Positions 33,504 through 43,094 of a stretch of DNA of 64,000 nt are shown here, piece by piece. The first letter of the stretch is position 1. Each line of letters starts with the position of its first letter. The position numbers were made by a program, and so were the translations under genes. The notes beneath the pieces are model-generated. The model was not told the origin of the DNA, made no database searches, and saw only the letters and a program-made list of their open reading frames with translations. Source of the DNA: Paraclostridium hominis (lineage in GTDB: Bacteria > Bacillota > Clostridia > Peptostreptococcales > Peptostreptococcaceae); assembly GCF_014306135.1 (NCBI RefSeq), contig NZ_JACRWD010000001.1, positions 744,001 to 808,000 of the forward strand, given 5' to 3'.

Positions 33504-33520
33504 CATAAAATATTTAATTT

Positions 33521-33563
33521 AAATAGGTATATAATTTGTATAAATTATATACCTATTTTTTAT
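33521..33563 (+). terminator. Terminator
   Basis: AAATAGGTATATAATTT/AAATTATATACCTATTT stem with T run. Confidence 0.88.
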
Positions 33564-33663
33564 TTGATTTATTATAAAATCTCTTGAACAATAACAAAAA
33601 AATCAAGTAAATTTTCTCTATTTAATAAAAATTTTAAAAAATAAGAAAAATAATACGAATATA

Positions 33664-33697
33664 TTGAAAACGATCTCATGAAATGATAAGATATAAT
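33664..33697 (+). promoter_or_regulatory. Promoter with perfect cre site, second aminopeptidase
   Basis: TTGAAA (33664-33669), 17 bases, TAAGAT (33687-33692); a TATAAT also lies at 33692-33697. TGAAAACGATCTCA (33665-33678) matches the CcpA consensus TGWAANCGNTNWCA at every position, in the same place as in the upstream paralogue. Confidence 0.7.
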
Positions 33698-33745
33698 TGA
33701 ATAAAAAGTGTAAAAAGATTATGTAGAATAATAAGGGGGCTTATT

Positions 33746-35536
33746 ATGTTAAGGGGAAATTTGGAGAAATTAAGAAATTGTATGAAAGAATATGGTATAG
33801 ATGCATATATAATACCATCTTCAGATAGTCACCAAAGTGAATATGTAGGAGAGTATTTTAAATCTAGAGCTTATATATCAGGATTTACAGGTTCTGCAGG
33901 AACTTTACTAGTAACTATGGAAGAAGCAGGACTTTGGACGGATGGAAGATATTTTATACAAGCTGAAAATCAATTAAAAAACACAGGTATTAAGCTATTT
34001 AAAATGGGAGAAGAAGGGGTACCTACTACAAAAGAATATTTATGTGATAAAATGGCTAATAACTCTACCTTAGGATTTGATGGTAGGTTAATATCTGCAA
34101 ATGAAGGAAAAGCACTACAAGAAGCTTTAAAAGATAAAAACATAAATATAAAATATGAATATGATTTAGTTGATAAAGTTTGGGAATATAGACCATTACT
34201 ATCAACAGAAAAAGCTTTTTTACTAGATGAAAAATATGCAGGAGAAACATTTAGTTCAAAACTTATAAGACTTAGAAATGAAATGAAGATTAAAGGTGCT
34301 ACAACTCATATTATAACAACTCTTGATGATATAGCTTGGTTATTCAATATAAGAGGAAGAGATGTTAAATATACTCCAGTTGTTCTTTCGTATTCATTAA
34401 TAACTATGGATAAAGTTTATTTATTTATAGATGATAATAAATTAAATGACGAAATAATAAGTGAGTTAAATAAAGAGAATGTTATAATAAAGCCTTACAA
34501 TGATATATATGAATTTGTTAAAACTATAGATGAAAAAGAAAATGTATTATTAGATGATGAAAAGGTTAACTATTCAATATATAATAATTTACCAAATGAA
34601 GTTAAAAAGATAAATGGACTTAATCCAACTATGAACTTTAAAGCAGTAAAAAATAGTATTGAACTAGAAAATATAAGAAACAGCCACTTAAAAGATGGGA
34701 TAGCTTTTACTAAGTTTATGTATTGGTTAAAAAATAGTGTAGGTAAAGTAGAGATATCTGAAATAAGTGCAGCTGAAAAATTAGAAAGTTTAAGACGTGA
34801 ACAAGATGGATTTATAGAACCAAGTTTTGCTACGATAGCAGGATATAAAGAACATGCTGCTATGATGCACTATAGTGCGACACCTGAAACAGATTATAAG
34901 TTAGAACCAAGTGATTTATTTTTAATAGACTCAGGTGGGCAATATTTTGATGGTACAACAGATATAACTAGAACTATAGCGTTAGGAGAAATTAGTGATG
35001 AGTTAAAAAAACATTTTACAGCTGTAGTTAGAGGTATGATAAATTTATCAATGGCAAAATTCTTATATGGAGTTAAAGGATATAATTTAGATATATTAGC
35101 AAGAAGACCAATGTGGAATTTAGGAATAGATTATAAATGTGGTACAGGACATGGGGTAGGATTTTTAGGAACAATACATGAATCACCTAATGGGTTTAGA
35201 TGGAGAATAGTTCCTCAAAGATTAGAAACAGCAACTCTTGAAGAAGGAATGGTAACAACTAATGAACCAGGTATATATATAGAAGGTTCTCATGGAATAA
35301 GAATAGAAAATGAACTTATAACAAAAAAAGCAGAGAAAAATGAATATGGGCAATTCATGGAATTTGAAGTTGTGACATTTGCACCAATAGACATAGATGC
35401 AATAGATGTAAATGAGTTAAATAGAGAAGAAAGAGATTACTTAAATAACTATCATAAATTAGTTTATGATAAAGTGTCACCTTTCTTAACTAAAGAAGAG
35501 TGTGATTGGTTAAAGGAATATACTAGAGAAATTTAA
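33746..35536 (+). CDS. Xaa-Pro aminopeptidase (M24B), second tandem copy
   Basis: Also 596 residues and closely similar to the upstream copy along the whole length, clearly a tandem duplication. The metal ligands are conserved: LIDSGGQYFDGTTDITRT, GTGHGVG, TNEPGIYIE, RIENELI. Differences near the active site include FLGTIHESPNG versus FLLNVHEAPNG and MWNLGID versus MWNMGID, which might shift peptide preference. It has its own promoter, cre box, GGGGG ribosome site and terminator-separated transcript. Retention of two separately controlled copies suggests dosage or substrate division. Confidence 0.93.
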   Translation: MLRGNLEKLRNCMKEYGIDAYIIPSSDSHQSEYVGEYFKSRAYISGFTGSAGTLLVTMEEAGLWTDGRYFIQAENQLKNTGIKLFKMGEEGVPTTKEYLCDKMANNSTLGFDGRLISANEGKALQEALKDKNINIKYEYDLVDKVWEYRPLLSTEKAFLLDEKYAGETFSSKLIRLRNEMKIKGATTHIITTLDDIAWLFNIRGRDVKYTPVVLSYSLITMDKVYLFIDDNKLNDEIISELNKENVIIKPYNDIYEFVKTIDEKENVLLDDEKVNYSIYNNLPNEVKKINGLNPTMNFKAVKNSIELENIRNSHLKDGIAFTKFMYWLKNSVGKVEISEISAAEKLESLRREQDGFIEPSFATIAGYKEHAAMMHYSATPETDYKLEPSDLFLIDSGGQYFDGTTDITRTIALGEISDELKKHFTAVVRGMINLSMAKFLYGVKGYNLDILARRPMWNLGIDYKCGTGHGVGFLGTIHESPNGFRWRIVPQRLETATLEEGMVTTNEPGIYIEGSHGIRIENELITKKAEKNEYGQFMEFEVVTFAPIDIDAIDVNELNREERDYLNNYHKLVYDKVSPFLTKEECDWLKEYTREI

Positions 35537-35550
35537 TCTAAGGGTATACT

Positions 35551-35580
35551 AAAGTAGCTTTGTATATGCAAAGCTACTTT
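35551..35580 (+). other. Strong hairpin without U-run
   Basis: AAAGTAGCTTTG/CAAAGCTACTTT perfect stem between the second aminopeptidase and the POT gene. It is followed by AATATAAAAC, not a T run, so it is a poor terminator and may instead shape mRNA stability or partial read-through. Confidence 0.6.
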
Positions 35581-35618
35581 AATATAAAACTAAATATTAT
35601 TTAAGGGGGACTTGATAA

Positions 35619-37016
35619 ATGTCAAAAACAACATCTGCACCTACAAAGCATCCTAAAGGATTATATGTTTGTGGGTTAACATTTACGTTTGAAAGATTCG
35701 CATACTATGGATCTAAAACGTTATTATTACTATTCTTATCGTACTCAATATCTCAGGGTGGGTTAGGAATAAACAACGCCGATGCAGCAGCTATAGCAGC
35801 AAACCTAGCAGCATTCACTTACTTAGCACCAATATTTGGTGGTATGATATGTGATAGATGGATAGGAGCTAGATATTGTGTAATTATAGGATCAGTTATA
35901 ATGGCAGCAGGATATGCATTAGGTTATTTTGCAACAAGTGTAATGTGGGTTCATGCAATGATAATTTTAATATCAATAGGTACTGGTTTCTTTAAAGGAA
36001 ATTTAAATGCGTTAGTTGGGGAATTATACGATGATAATACTAGAAAAGATGCAGCCTTTTCTTTATTATATACATTTGTTAACTTAGGATCATTTATAGG
36101 ATCATTAACTATAGGTATATTATATACTAAAACTTTTGCAGTTATAGAAAATGGACAAGTTATTGAATATGGATTTAGACAATGTTTCATGTTAGCTGCA
36201 ATAGTTACGTTACTTGGCGGATTATTATTTACTTGCACTATGAAATTCTTAGGAGAAGCTGGTAAATATCCTCAAAAAATGCTTGATAAACAAGCTGGTG
36301 ACACTAAAGGAGAAAAATCACCAGATAGACCTTTAACTAAGAAAGAAAAAGACAGAGTAAAAGTAATATTCATATTATCATTCTTCTCAATTTTCTTCTG
36401 GGTATTTTATAACCAAGCAGGTTCTTCATTAACTTTATATATGAAAGATTATGTAAACATGCATGTAGGAAGCTTTGAGATACCTGTAATGTGGATAGAA
36501 ACTGCATTAAATGGATTTTTATGTGTAGTTTTAGGACCAATAATGGCAGCTATATGGACTATGTTATCTAAAAGAGAAAAAGGTGACTTAAGTATGGCTC
36601 AAAAAATAGCACTAGGATATGTATTTTTAGCAGTAGCATTTGGATTTGTAATAGCTGCTGAACTTTCAAGAGGAGTAGGAGCACCTTCTACTGTAAAAAC
36701 TAGTGTTATTTGGTTAATGTTATTCGTTTTATTCCAAACTATAGGAGAAATGTGTTTCTCACCATTAGGTAACTCACTAGTAAGTAAAATAGCACCAGCT
36801 AAATATTTATCTTTACTTATGGGGGTTTGGGCATGTGCTACTTTCTTTGCAAATAAAGCAGCTGGATATGTTCAAATGATAATAGAGAAAATGGGACTTA
36901 TGCAAACATTCATTTCTATACCTGTAATATTAATAGTTGGTACTTTCATATTACTTGGATTCAATAAAAAGTTAACTGCTATGATAGGTAGTGATGATGA
37001 GGAAGCTACAGCTTAA
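35619..37016 (+). CDS. POT/PTR2-family di-/tripeptide:H+ symporter
   Basis: A 465-residue transporter with 12 or more membrane helices. It has FERFAYYG in helix 1, equivalent to the ExxERFxYYG proton-coupling motif, and GTGFFKGNLNALVGELY, the PTR signature region in helix 5. It imports small peptides with protons. AAGGGGG precedes the ATG. Placement right after two Xaa-Pro aminopeptidases suggests that imported Pro-containing peptides are broken down by them. The codons are richer in C and G at a few sites than neighbours, as usual for highly expressed genes. Confidence 0.9.
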   Translation: MSKTTSAPTKHPKGLYVCGLTFTFERFAYYGSKTLLLLFLSYSISQGGLGINNADAAAIAANLAAFTYLAPIFGGMICDRWIGARYCVIIGSVIMAAGYALGYFATSVMWVHAMIILISIGTGFFKGNLNALVGELYDDNTRKDAAFSLLYTFVNLGSFIGSLTIGILYTKTFAVIENGQVIEYGFRQCFMLAAIVTLLGGLLFTCTMKFLGEAGKYPQKMLDKQAGDTKGEKSPDRPLTKKEKDRVKVIFILSFFSIFFWVFYNQAGSSLTLYMKDYVNMHVGSFEIPVMWIETALNGFLCVVLGPIMAAIWTMLSKREKGDLSMAQKIALGYVFLAVAFGFVIAAELSRGVGAPSTVKTSVIWLMLFVLFQTIGEMCFSPLGNSLVSKIAPAKYLSLLMGVWACATFFANKAAGYVQMIIEKMGLMQTFISIPVILIVGTFILLGFNKKLTAMIGSDDEEATA

Positions 37017-37028
37017 TGATATAAATTT

Positions 37029-37055
37029 AAAGACTAGGGTATTCCCTAGTCTTTA
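37029..37055. terminator. Bidirectional terminator
   Basis: AAAGACTAGGG/CCCTAGTCTTT perfect stem, TATT loop, between convergent genes. Confidence 0.87.
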
Positions 37056-38222
37056 ATAATTTTTGTTTATAGATCTTAAATATTCAGTAGGTGAAAATCC
37101 ATAAACTTTTTTAAATTTATTTGAAAAATAATGTATAGAGTTAAATCCAAGTATCTCAGATATTTCGCTAATAGTATAATTAGATTCTTTTATAAGTTCT
37201 TTACTCTTTTTTAATTTTAAATCATTGATATATAGTTTAACTGTAGTATCTAAGTTCTTTTTAAATAACAAATGAAGTTTAGAACTACTTATATTAAATT
37301 TATCACAAATTGTTTTTATATCTAGGTAATCATATAAACTATCATTTATAAATTGTAATATATTATTTAAAAGAGTATCATCATAATATTGCTGAACTTT
37401 GTTAACAGGTTTTATTATTGTACTTTCAAAATCCATACTAAGAATTTTAAGAACCAACTCTTTTAAGTAACATATTGAAAGCTCATCACAGTAAAGATGA
37501 GTAGAATTAAGTTCTTTCATAAGTTTGCTTATTATAGTGTGGATTTCTTTAGTAGGGGAAAATACTTTATTAGAAATCAATGAAATATCGTTAAAATCCA
37601 TATCAAAGCTTACAGTTAAATAAGAACAAGACTTTTTATTGTCTGTATACTGACTATGATAATCATTAGGAGAATAAAAAAATAAATCACCTTGAGATAA
37701 TTTATATTCTACTCCATTAACTTTGGTATAAAGAATTCCCCTATCAACATAAGTAAGTTCCCAAAAGTCGTGTTTTTCTCCTTTAAATAAATAATTTATA
37801 GGTTTTTCTTGATAAAATTTAGTATAGATTTTATTTATAGAAAAAGTAGGAACTATTTCTTTATATGTATATGGTTGGCTTAAATTTATAGATTTTAAAA
37901 ATGGATTTTCTCCAAATAAATCAACACTACAATTATTAGATATAGGTATAAAGTTATAATAAATACCTTTTTTAAGTTTTATTTTACTATTTAAAATAAA
38001 TGATTCTATGTTACCGAAATTAGAATCATTAGAAACTAAAATAAGAACTACCCCACCTCTTAATTTAATATGCAAATCAGTATTTGAAAAATATAATTTA
38101 TTAACTGACTTATTTAAAAGATCAAGTGATGATTTTTTTTCGCAAATAATTATATCATTAGGTAGGTCAGTTAAAATTGTTCCGTATTTTTCAAAAGATA
38201 AACAAGTAGTTTGTTTAAACAA
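37053..38222 (-). CDS. AraC-family transcriptional regulator
   Basis: A 389-residue regulator. Residues 145-240 form a cupin-type ligand domain (HDFWELTYVDRG, GDLFFYSPNDYHS) and 290-387 two helix-turn-helix units ending with ISEILGFNSIHYFSNKFKKVYGFSPTEY (read in parts), the AraC signature. The N-terminal about 140 residues are an additional domain I cannot name. It is divergent from the Gfo/Idh-ABC sugar cluster and is its likely activator. Start is TTG at 38222 with GGGGG 8 bases upstream; no ATG fits better. Confidence 0.88.
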   Translation of the reverse strand: MFKQTTCLSFEKYGTILTDLPNDIIICEKKSSLDLLNKSVNKLYFSNTDLHIKLRGGVVLILVSNDSNFGNIESFILNSKIKLKKGIYYNFIPISNNCSVDLFGENPFLKSINLSQPYTYKEIVPTFSINKIYTKFYQEKPINYLFKGEKHDFWELTYVDRGILYTKVNGVEYKLSQGDLFFYSPNDYHSQYTDNKKSCSYLTVSFDMDFNDISLISNKVFSPTKEIHTIISKLMKELNSTHLYCDELSICYLKELVLKILSMDFESTIIKPVNKVQQYYDDTLLNNILQFINDSLYDYLDIKTICDKFNISSSKLHLLFKKNLDTTVKLYINDLKLKKSKELIKESNYTISEISEILGFNSIHYFSNKFKKVYGFSPTEYLRSINKNY

Positions 38223-38324
38223 TGTATAATCCCCCTAAAACTATGAAATCTATTTCCTAATATTATTTTACAAAAAAATTTATTAAAAATCAAAAACTAA
38301 TTACAATTTTAATCTAAATTCGAT

Positions 38325-38349
38325 GTATAAAAGTATAAAACTTTTATAC
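38325..38349. promoter_or_regulatory. Candidate AraC-regulator binding site
   Basis: GTATAAAAG-TATAAAA-CTTTTATAC, perfect 9-base arms, centred about 57 bases before the predicted start of the sugar cluster transcript. The promoter there has TATAAT (38387-38392) but no recognisable -35, as expected of an activator-dependent promoter. Confidence 0.5.
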
Positions 38350-38435
38350 AAAAGTGCAAATACATATACTATATAAAGTATTAAAATATAATTAAACAAA
38401 GTATAGAGGGGTTAAATTCAAGGGGGTATTAATTA

Positions 38436-39716
38436 ATGAAAAAGATTACAGTTGCAATAATTGGAGCTGGAGCAAGAGGTATGCATGCTTATGCACCATA
38501 TTTTAAACAACATGAGGAGTTAGGAAAAGTAGTTGCTGTAGCAGAACCTCATGATATAAGAAGAGATATATGTGTTAAAGAACATAATATAGATTCTGAA
38601 AATGTATTTAAAACATGGGAAGAGTTATTAGAAAAAGATAGATTAGCAGATGCGATAATAATAGCTAATAATGATGAATCTCATTATGAACCGACTAAAA
38701 TAGCTCTTGAAAAAGGGTATCATGTATTACTTGAAAAACCGATGTCAAATAAGTTAGAAGATATAGTAAAATTAGGAGAATTAGCAAAAAAATATCCTAA
38801 CCAAGTATTTATGATATGTCATGTACTTAGATATACAACATTCTTCTCTAAATTAAAAGAAATAGTAGACAGTAAAGAATTAGGGGAACTAGTAAGTATA
38901 CAACACAATGAAAATATAGGATACTGGCACTTTGCACATTCTTTTACTAGAGGAAACTGGAGAAATAGTGATGAGACAAGTCCATTAATATTAGCTAAGA
39001 GCTGTCATGATATGGATATATTACTATGGTTGACTGGAAAGAAATGTAACAATATATCAGCATTTGGACATTTAACTCATATGAGAGATGAAAATTTTAA
39101 AGAAGGTATGGCAGATAGATGTTTAGATTGTAAGGTTGAAGAGAAATGTCCATATTCTGCTAAAAAATTATACTTATCAGATAAACCTATATTTGCAAAG
39201 GTTGTACATCCAGTTCCAACTAAAGAAAATTTAGAAGAAGCTTTAAGAACAGGTCCATACGGAAGATGTGTATATAAGTGTGATAATAATGTAGTTGATC
39301 ACATGGTAACTATACTTGAGTTTGAAGATGATATAACAGCTACATTTAATTTATCTGCATTTACTGAAGAATGCAACAGAACTATAAAGCTAATGTTTAC
39401 TCATGGTGAAGTTGGAGGAAACCATGTTAAAAATACTATAGAAGTTAAAAAGTTTGAACAATTTGGTAAAAATACTATAGAAACTATAACACCAGAAGAA
39501 GTTGAAGGGGGCCATGGTGGAGGAGACTATGGAATAATGCAAGATTTTGTTAAGCTAGTAGCTGAAAATGGTGGAGAAGGTAGAACTAGTGCTACAAAAT
39601 CTGTTGAAAGCCATATAATGGCATTTGCAGCTGAACACTCTAGGCTAAATAAAGAAGTAGTTAATATAGATAAGTTCTGGAATGAAGCTATCGAAAAATT
39701 GCAAGTTAAAGCTTAG
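38436..39716 (+). CDS. Gfo/Idh/MocA-family sugar dehydrogenase
   Basis: A 426-residue NAD(P)-dependent oxidoreductase. Rossmann start VAIIGAGARGMHAYAP, the EKPMSN motif with the conserved Lys, and a central HDMDILLWLTG with the conserved His. An insert DRCLDCKVEEKCPYSAKKLY (about 224-243) has three Cys and occurs in a subset of the family, perhaps binding a metal. The reaction is oxidation or epimerisation of a sugar or cyclitol; the exact one is unknown. It is first in a cluster with a sugar ABC importer, divergent from an AraC regulator. Ribosome site AAGGGGG. Confidence 0.87.
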   Translation: MKKITVAIIGAGARGMHAYAPYFKQHEELGKVVAVAEPHDIRRDICVKEHNIDSENVFKTWEELLEKDRLADAIIIANNDESHYEPTKIALEKGYHVLLEKPMSNKLEDIVKLGELAKKYPNQVFMICHVLRYTTFFSKLKEIVDSKELGELVSIQHNENIGYWHFAHSFTRGNWRNSDETSPLILAKSCHDMDILLWLTGKKCNNISAFGHLTHMRDENFKEGMADRCLDCKVEEKCPYSAKKLYLSDKPIFAKVVHPVPTKENLEEALRTGPYGRCVYKCDNNVVDHMVTILEFEDDITATFNLSAFTEECNRTIKLMFTHGEVGGNHVKNTIEVKKFEQFGKNTIETITPEEVEGGHGGGDYGIMQDFVKLVAENGGEGRTSATKSVESHIMAFAAEHSRLNKEVVNIDKFWNEAIEKLQVKA

Positions 39717-39866
39717 AAAAAATCTTAATACACAAAATTGTAAAAAAAGTGGATAAAATTACAAATACAAATCAAATTAGTTTGTTATACTATATTATTA
39801 AGAAAATCGTAAAATATTCAAAAAAACGTTTTTAAGGACGTATTTTAACTATGGAAGGGGATTGTT

Positions 39867-41165
39867 ATGTTTTTAAAAAGGGGAATCATAACAGGAGCAA
39901 TTTTAACTTTAGTATTAGGGTTAACGGGATGCAGCTCATCTGGGGGAGATAGTGCAAATGGAAAGATCGAATTAAGGTATGCTATATGGGATAAAACTCA
40001 TATGGAAGCAGTTGAAACATTAATAGATGAATATGAAGAAAAAAATCCAAATATAGACATCAAGGTAGAACAATATTCTTTTGCAGATTACTGGACTAAA
40101 ATGGAAACAGCAGCAGCAGGAGGATCAGCACCAGATATATACTGGATGAATGCTGTAAACTTTAATAAATATGCAGATAATGGAATGCTAGTTAGCATGA
40201 AGGATTATATAAAAGATAAAAATGTCGATATGAGTCAATATCTAGAAAGTATAAGTAGTTTATATAATTATAAAGGTGAGCAATACGGCATGCCAACTTT
40301 CTGGGATAACAACATATTAATGATAAACACTAAACTTATGAAAGAGTATAATATACCTGAGCCAAAAGAAGGATGGAACTGGGATGAAATGATAGCATGG
40401 CTAAAAGATGCTAAAACTAAGTTACCAAAAGATATTTATCCATTTACTTCATATCCAACAGAAAGTACTCAATCAGGAGTATTTAACGAAGTTGCATCAG
40501 CTGGAGGTAAGGTAATAAGCGATGATAAAACAAAGGCGATGCTAACTACAACAGAAACTAAAGAAGGATTTAAAAAGTATTTTGACTTAGTTAAAAGTGA
40601 TTTACACAGTCCAAGTGATGTAACTTTAGAAGTTGGAGCTGGAACATTATTTAAATCAGAAAAAGCATTAGTTTTACAAGCTGGTTCATATGGATTATTA
40701 CCATATTCCGATAAAGAACAAGCAAAGGTTGCTGGAAACTTTAAATTATATGAAATACCAACTATAAAAGAAGGTAATAAATCTAAGACTGTAATACATG
40801 GTTTAGGAAACGTTATATCTTCAAACTCTAAACATCCAGAAGAAGCATTTGATTTTATAAATTATATATCAAGTGAAGAATCCATGAAAAAATATACTGA
40901 ATTAGCATTAGTTCCACAAGCACATAAAAATGTCCAAGAATTGTTTGGAAAAGTTATGAAAGAAAAAACTGGTATAGATACTGCAGTTATGTCTAAAGTT
41001 GCTGAAAATGCTATGCCACTTCCTAATAGTTTTGAAACATCAAAATGGGATAAAGTGATAATGGATAATATGACTAAGTTTATGCAAGATGAAATATCTT
41101 TAGATAAAGCACTTGAAAATTCTCAAAATGAAATGCAGTCTGTATTAGATAAAGAGAAAAAATAG
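39867..41165 (+). CDS. Sugar ABC importer, substrate-binding lipoprotein
   Basis: A 432-residue binding protein of the extracellular family 1 type. Lipobox LTGC with Cys22; the mature part starts with ELRYAIWDKTHMEAVETLIDEYEEKNPNI (in parts), and the SAPDIYWMNAVNF segment is typical of oligosaccharide or sugar-acid binders. It captures substrate outside the membrane for the two permeases downstream. GGAAGGGGA precedes the ATG. A hairpin follows before the permease genes, which commonly lets cells make more binding protein than permease. Confidence 0.9.
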   Translation: MFLKRGIITGAILTLVLGLTGCSSSGGDSANGKIELRYAIWDKTHMEAVETLIDEYEEKNPNIDIKVEQYSFADYWTKMETAAAGGSAPDIYWMNAVNFNKYADNGMLVSMKDYIKDKNVDMSQYLESISSLYNYKGEQYGMPTFWDNNILMINTKLMKEYNIPEPKEGWNWDEMIAWLKDAKTKLPKDIYPFTSYPTESTQSGVFNEVASAGGKVISDDKTKAMLTTTETKEGFKKYFDLVKSDLHSPSDVTLEVGAGTLFKSEKALVLQAGSYGLLPYSDKEQAKVAGNFKLYEIPTIKEGNKSKTVIHGLGNVISSNSKHPEEAFDFINYISSEESMKKYTELALVPQAHKNVQELFGKVMKEKTGIDTAVMSKVAENAMPLPNSFETSKWDKVIMDNMTKFMQDEISLDKALENSQNEMQSVLDKEKK

Positions 41166-41172
41166 AAACTAA

Positions 41173-41206
41173 AAGAGGATGTCTGAAAGTAATTAGGCAT
41201 CCTCTT
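41173..41206 (+). other. Intercistronic hairpin
   Basis: AAGAGGATG/CATCCTCTT between binding protein and permease. There is no T run, so it is more likely an mRNA-stabilising or attenuating element than a full terminator. Confidence 0.6.
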
Positions 41207-41232
41207 GAAATACATAAATGGGGGGATTTAAT

Positions 41233-42174
41233 TTGCAAACAGAAGTTTATAAAGAAAAGCCCGAAAGTAAAAAAGTAAAAAATAAGAAAAAAAGAGCTTT
41301 AAAACGTAATATGACTGGATATATGTTTATACTTCCACTACTTATAGGTGTTTTAGTATTTAACTTTATACCATTTATGCTTAACTTATTTTATAGCTTA
41401 ACTGATTTAAATGCTTTTGGAGGTTGGAATTTTGTAGGAGGTGAAAACTTCTCAAGAATTTTTAAAGATCCATTGTTTTATAAAGCTGTAGGTAACACAT
41501 TTTTATATGTTATTATAACAGTACCACCTATGGTAATAATATCTGTATGTATAGCAAACTTACTTAACAAAAACATAAAAGGAAAAGGAATATATAGAAC
41601 TATATACTTTTTACCAGTTGTAACTATGGCATCAGCTTCTACATTAGTATTTCAATGGATGTTTAACTCAAGATTTGGATTAGTTAATCAATTCTTAGAA
41701 GGTATAGGACTTGAAGGTCAGTTATGGTTTACAGATCCAAACTTAGCTAGAGTTGTAATAATAGTATTTATAATATGGAGTGGACTTGGATATAAAATAA
41801 TGATATTTTTAGGAGGACTTCAATCTATACCAGAATCTTACTATGAGGCAGCATCCATAGATGGAGCTTCATCATTTAAACAATTTACTCATATAACAAT
41901 ACCGCTTTTAACGCCTAGTATATTCTTTATTGTTATATGGTCATTAATTGGATCATTCCAATTATTTGATGTAGTGTTTATGCTCATAAAGCAAGGAAGT
42001 CCAGCTTATGAGTCTACAATAACTATGACAAGATATTTCTATGATTTAGGATTTACATTAGGAGATAAAGGATATGCATCTGCAGTAGCCGTAATATTAT
42101 TCTTGATTATAATGACGGTAACGATAATCCAATTTAAATTACAAAATAAATGGGTTCATTATTCAGATGAATAA
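41233..42174 (+). CDS. Sugar ABC importer permease 1 (MalF type)
   Basis: A 313-residue permease with six membrane segments after a Lys-rich start. Coupling loop ESYYEAASIDGASSFKQFTHITIP (about 210-233, shown in parts in the family as EAA-x3-G). The apparent ATG at 41218 is fused to GGGGGG, which is the ribosome site; it is 6-7 bases before a TTG at 41233, so I use that. It pairs with the next permease. No ATPase gene is in the cluster, so a shared MsmK/MalK-type ATPase from elsewhere is likely. Confidence 0.88.
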   Translation: MQTEVYKEKPESKKVKNKKKRALKRNMTGYMFILPLLIGVLVFNFIPFMLNLFYSLTDLNAFGGWNFVGGENFSRIFKDPLFYKAVGNTFLYVIITVPPMVIISVCIANLLNKNIKGKGIYRTIYFLPVVTMASASTLVFQWMFNSRFGLVNQFLEGIGLEGQLWFTDPNLARVVIIVFIIWSGLGYKIMIFLGGLQSIPESYYEAASIDGASSFKQFTHITIPLLTPSIFFIVIWSLIGSFQLFDVVFMLIKQGSPAYESTITMTRYFYDLGFTLGDKGYASAVAVILFLIIMTVTIIQFKLQNKWVHYSDE

Positions 42175-42194
42175 GACTTGGGAGGTAGAGTAAT

Positions 42195-43019
42195 ATGGAA
42201 ATGAAAAAAAGTGCCAAGATACTAACACATGTAGGGCTTATACTTATGGCAGCATTTATAGCATTACCATTTATATGGATGATATTAACGTCTATAAAAA
42301 CATTAGCAGAAGCAGAAGCTATTCCGCCTAAAATATTTCCAGAATCTATAAGAATAGAAAACTATACTCAAATATTTAAGGAATTCCCTTTTGCAAAGTA
42401 TTATATAAATACTATAATAGTTACAGTTGCTTCTGTAGTATTTCAATTAATTATAATAACTCCAGCAGCATATGCATTTGCTAGACTTGATTTTAAATTT
42501 AAAGAGGCAATATTTTTAATTCTTATGGCAGCTATGATGGTTCCTGGTCAAATGTATTTAATACCACAATATCAAATTATACAAGATATGGGACTTTTAA
42601 ATACATTAACAGCTATAGTTTTACCAGGAATTTTTAGTATATATTATACATTCTTATTACGCCAGCATTTTAAATCTATTCCAAGAGATATGGAAGAAGC
42701 TGCAATAATAGATGGAGCTTCACAGTTTACAATATTTTTTAAACTAATGGTACCAATAGTTAGACCAGCACTTGGAACAGTAGCTATACTTGGAGGTCTT
42801 GGGGCATGGAATAGTTTCTTATGGCCTTTAATAGTAAACTCTACACCTGAGAAATTAACATTAGCTGCAGGATTAAGAGTATTTGTAGGACAATATGGAA
42901 CACATTATCCTAGAATGATGGCAGGAGCAGTACTTTCTATAATTCCTATGGTTATAATATTTAGTATATTCCAAAAGAAATTTATATCAAGTATTGCAGT
43001 ATCTGCAGGTAAAGAATAA
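42195..43019 (+). CDS. Sugar ABC importer permease 2 (MalG type)
   Basis: A 274-residue permease with six membrane segments and coupling loop RDMEEAAIIDGASQFTIFFK (about 173-192). GGGAGG lies 8 bases before the ATG, 20 bases after permease 1. It completes the channel of the importer whose binding protein is at 39867. A strong hairpin terminator follows. Confidence 0.9.
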   Translation: MEMKKSAKILTHVGLILMAAFIALPFIWMILTSIKTLAEAEAIPPKIFPESIRIENYTQIFKEFPFAKYYINTIIVTVASVVFQLIIITPAAYAFARLDFKFKEAIFLILMAAMMVPGQMYLIPQYQIIQDMGLLNTLTAIVLPGIFSIYYTFLLRQHFKSIPRDMEEAAIIDGASQFTIFFKLMVPIVRPALGTVAILGGLGAWNSFLWPLIVNSTPEKLTLAAGLRVFVGQYGTHYPRMMAGAVLSIIPMVIIFSIFQKKFISSIAVSAGKE

Positions 43020-43021
43020 TA

Positions 43022-43079
43022 AAAAAGGATTTATCGAAATAGATTATTTAAAAATCTATTTTGATACAATCCTTTTTAT
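43022..43079. terminator. Bidirectional terminator
   Basis: AAAAAGGATT ... AATCCTTTTT outer stem with an inner AAATAGATT/AATCTATTT stem, between convergent genes. Confidence 0.82.
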
Positions 43080-43094
43080 TTTTATAAAATAATT

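Noticed and set aside
35551..35580. Terminator between aminopeptidase and POT genes
   Set aside because: Stem is perfect but there is no T run on either side; listed as a hairpin only.
39812..39830. cre site before the sugar-binding protein gene
   Set aside because: AAAAAACGTTTTTA differs from the consensus at three of the fixed positions, so it is too weak to claim.
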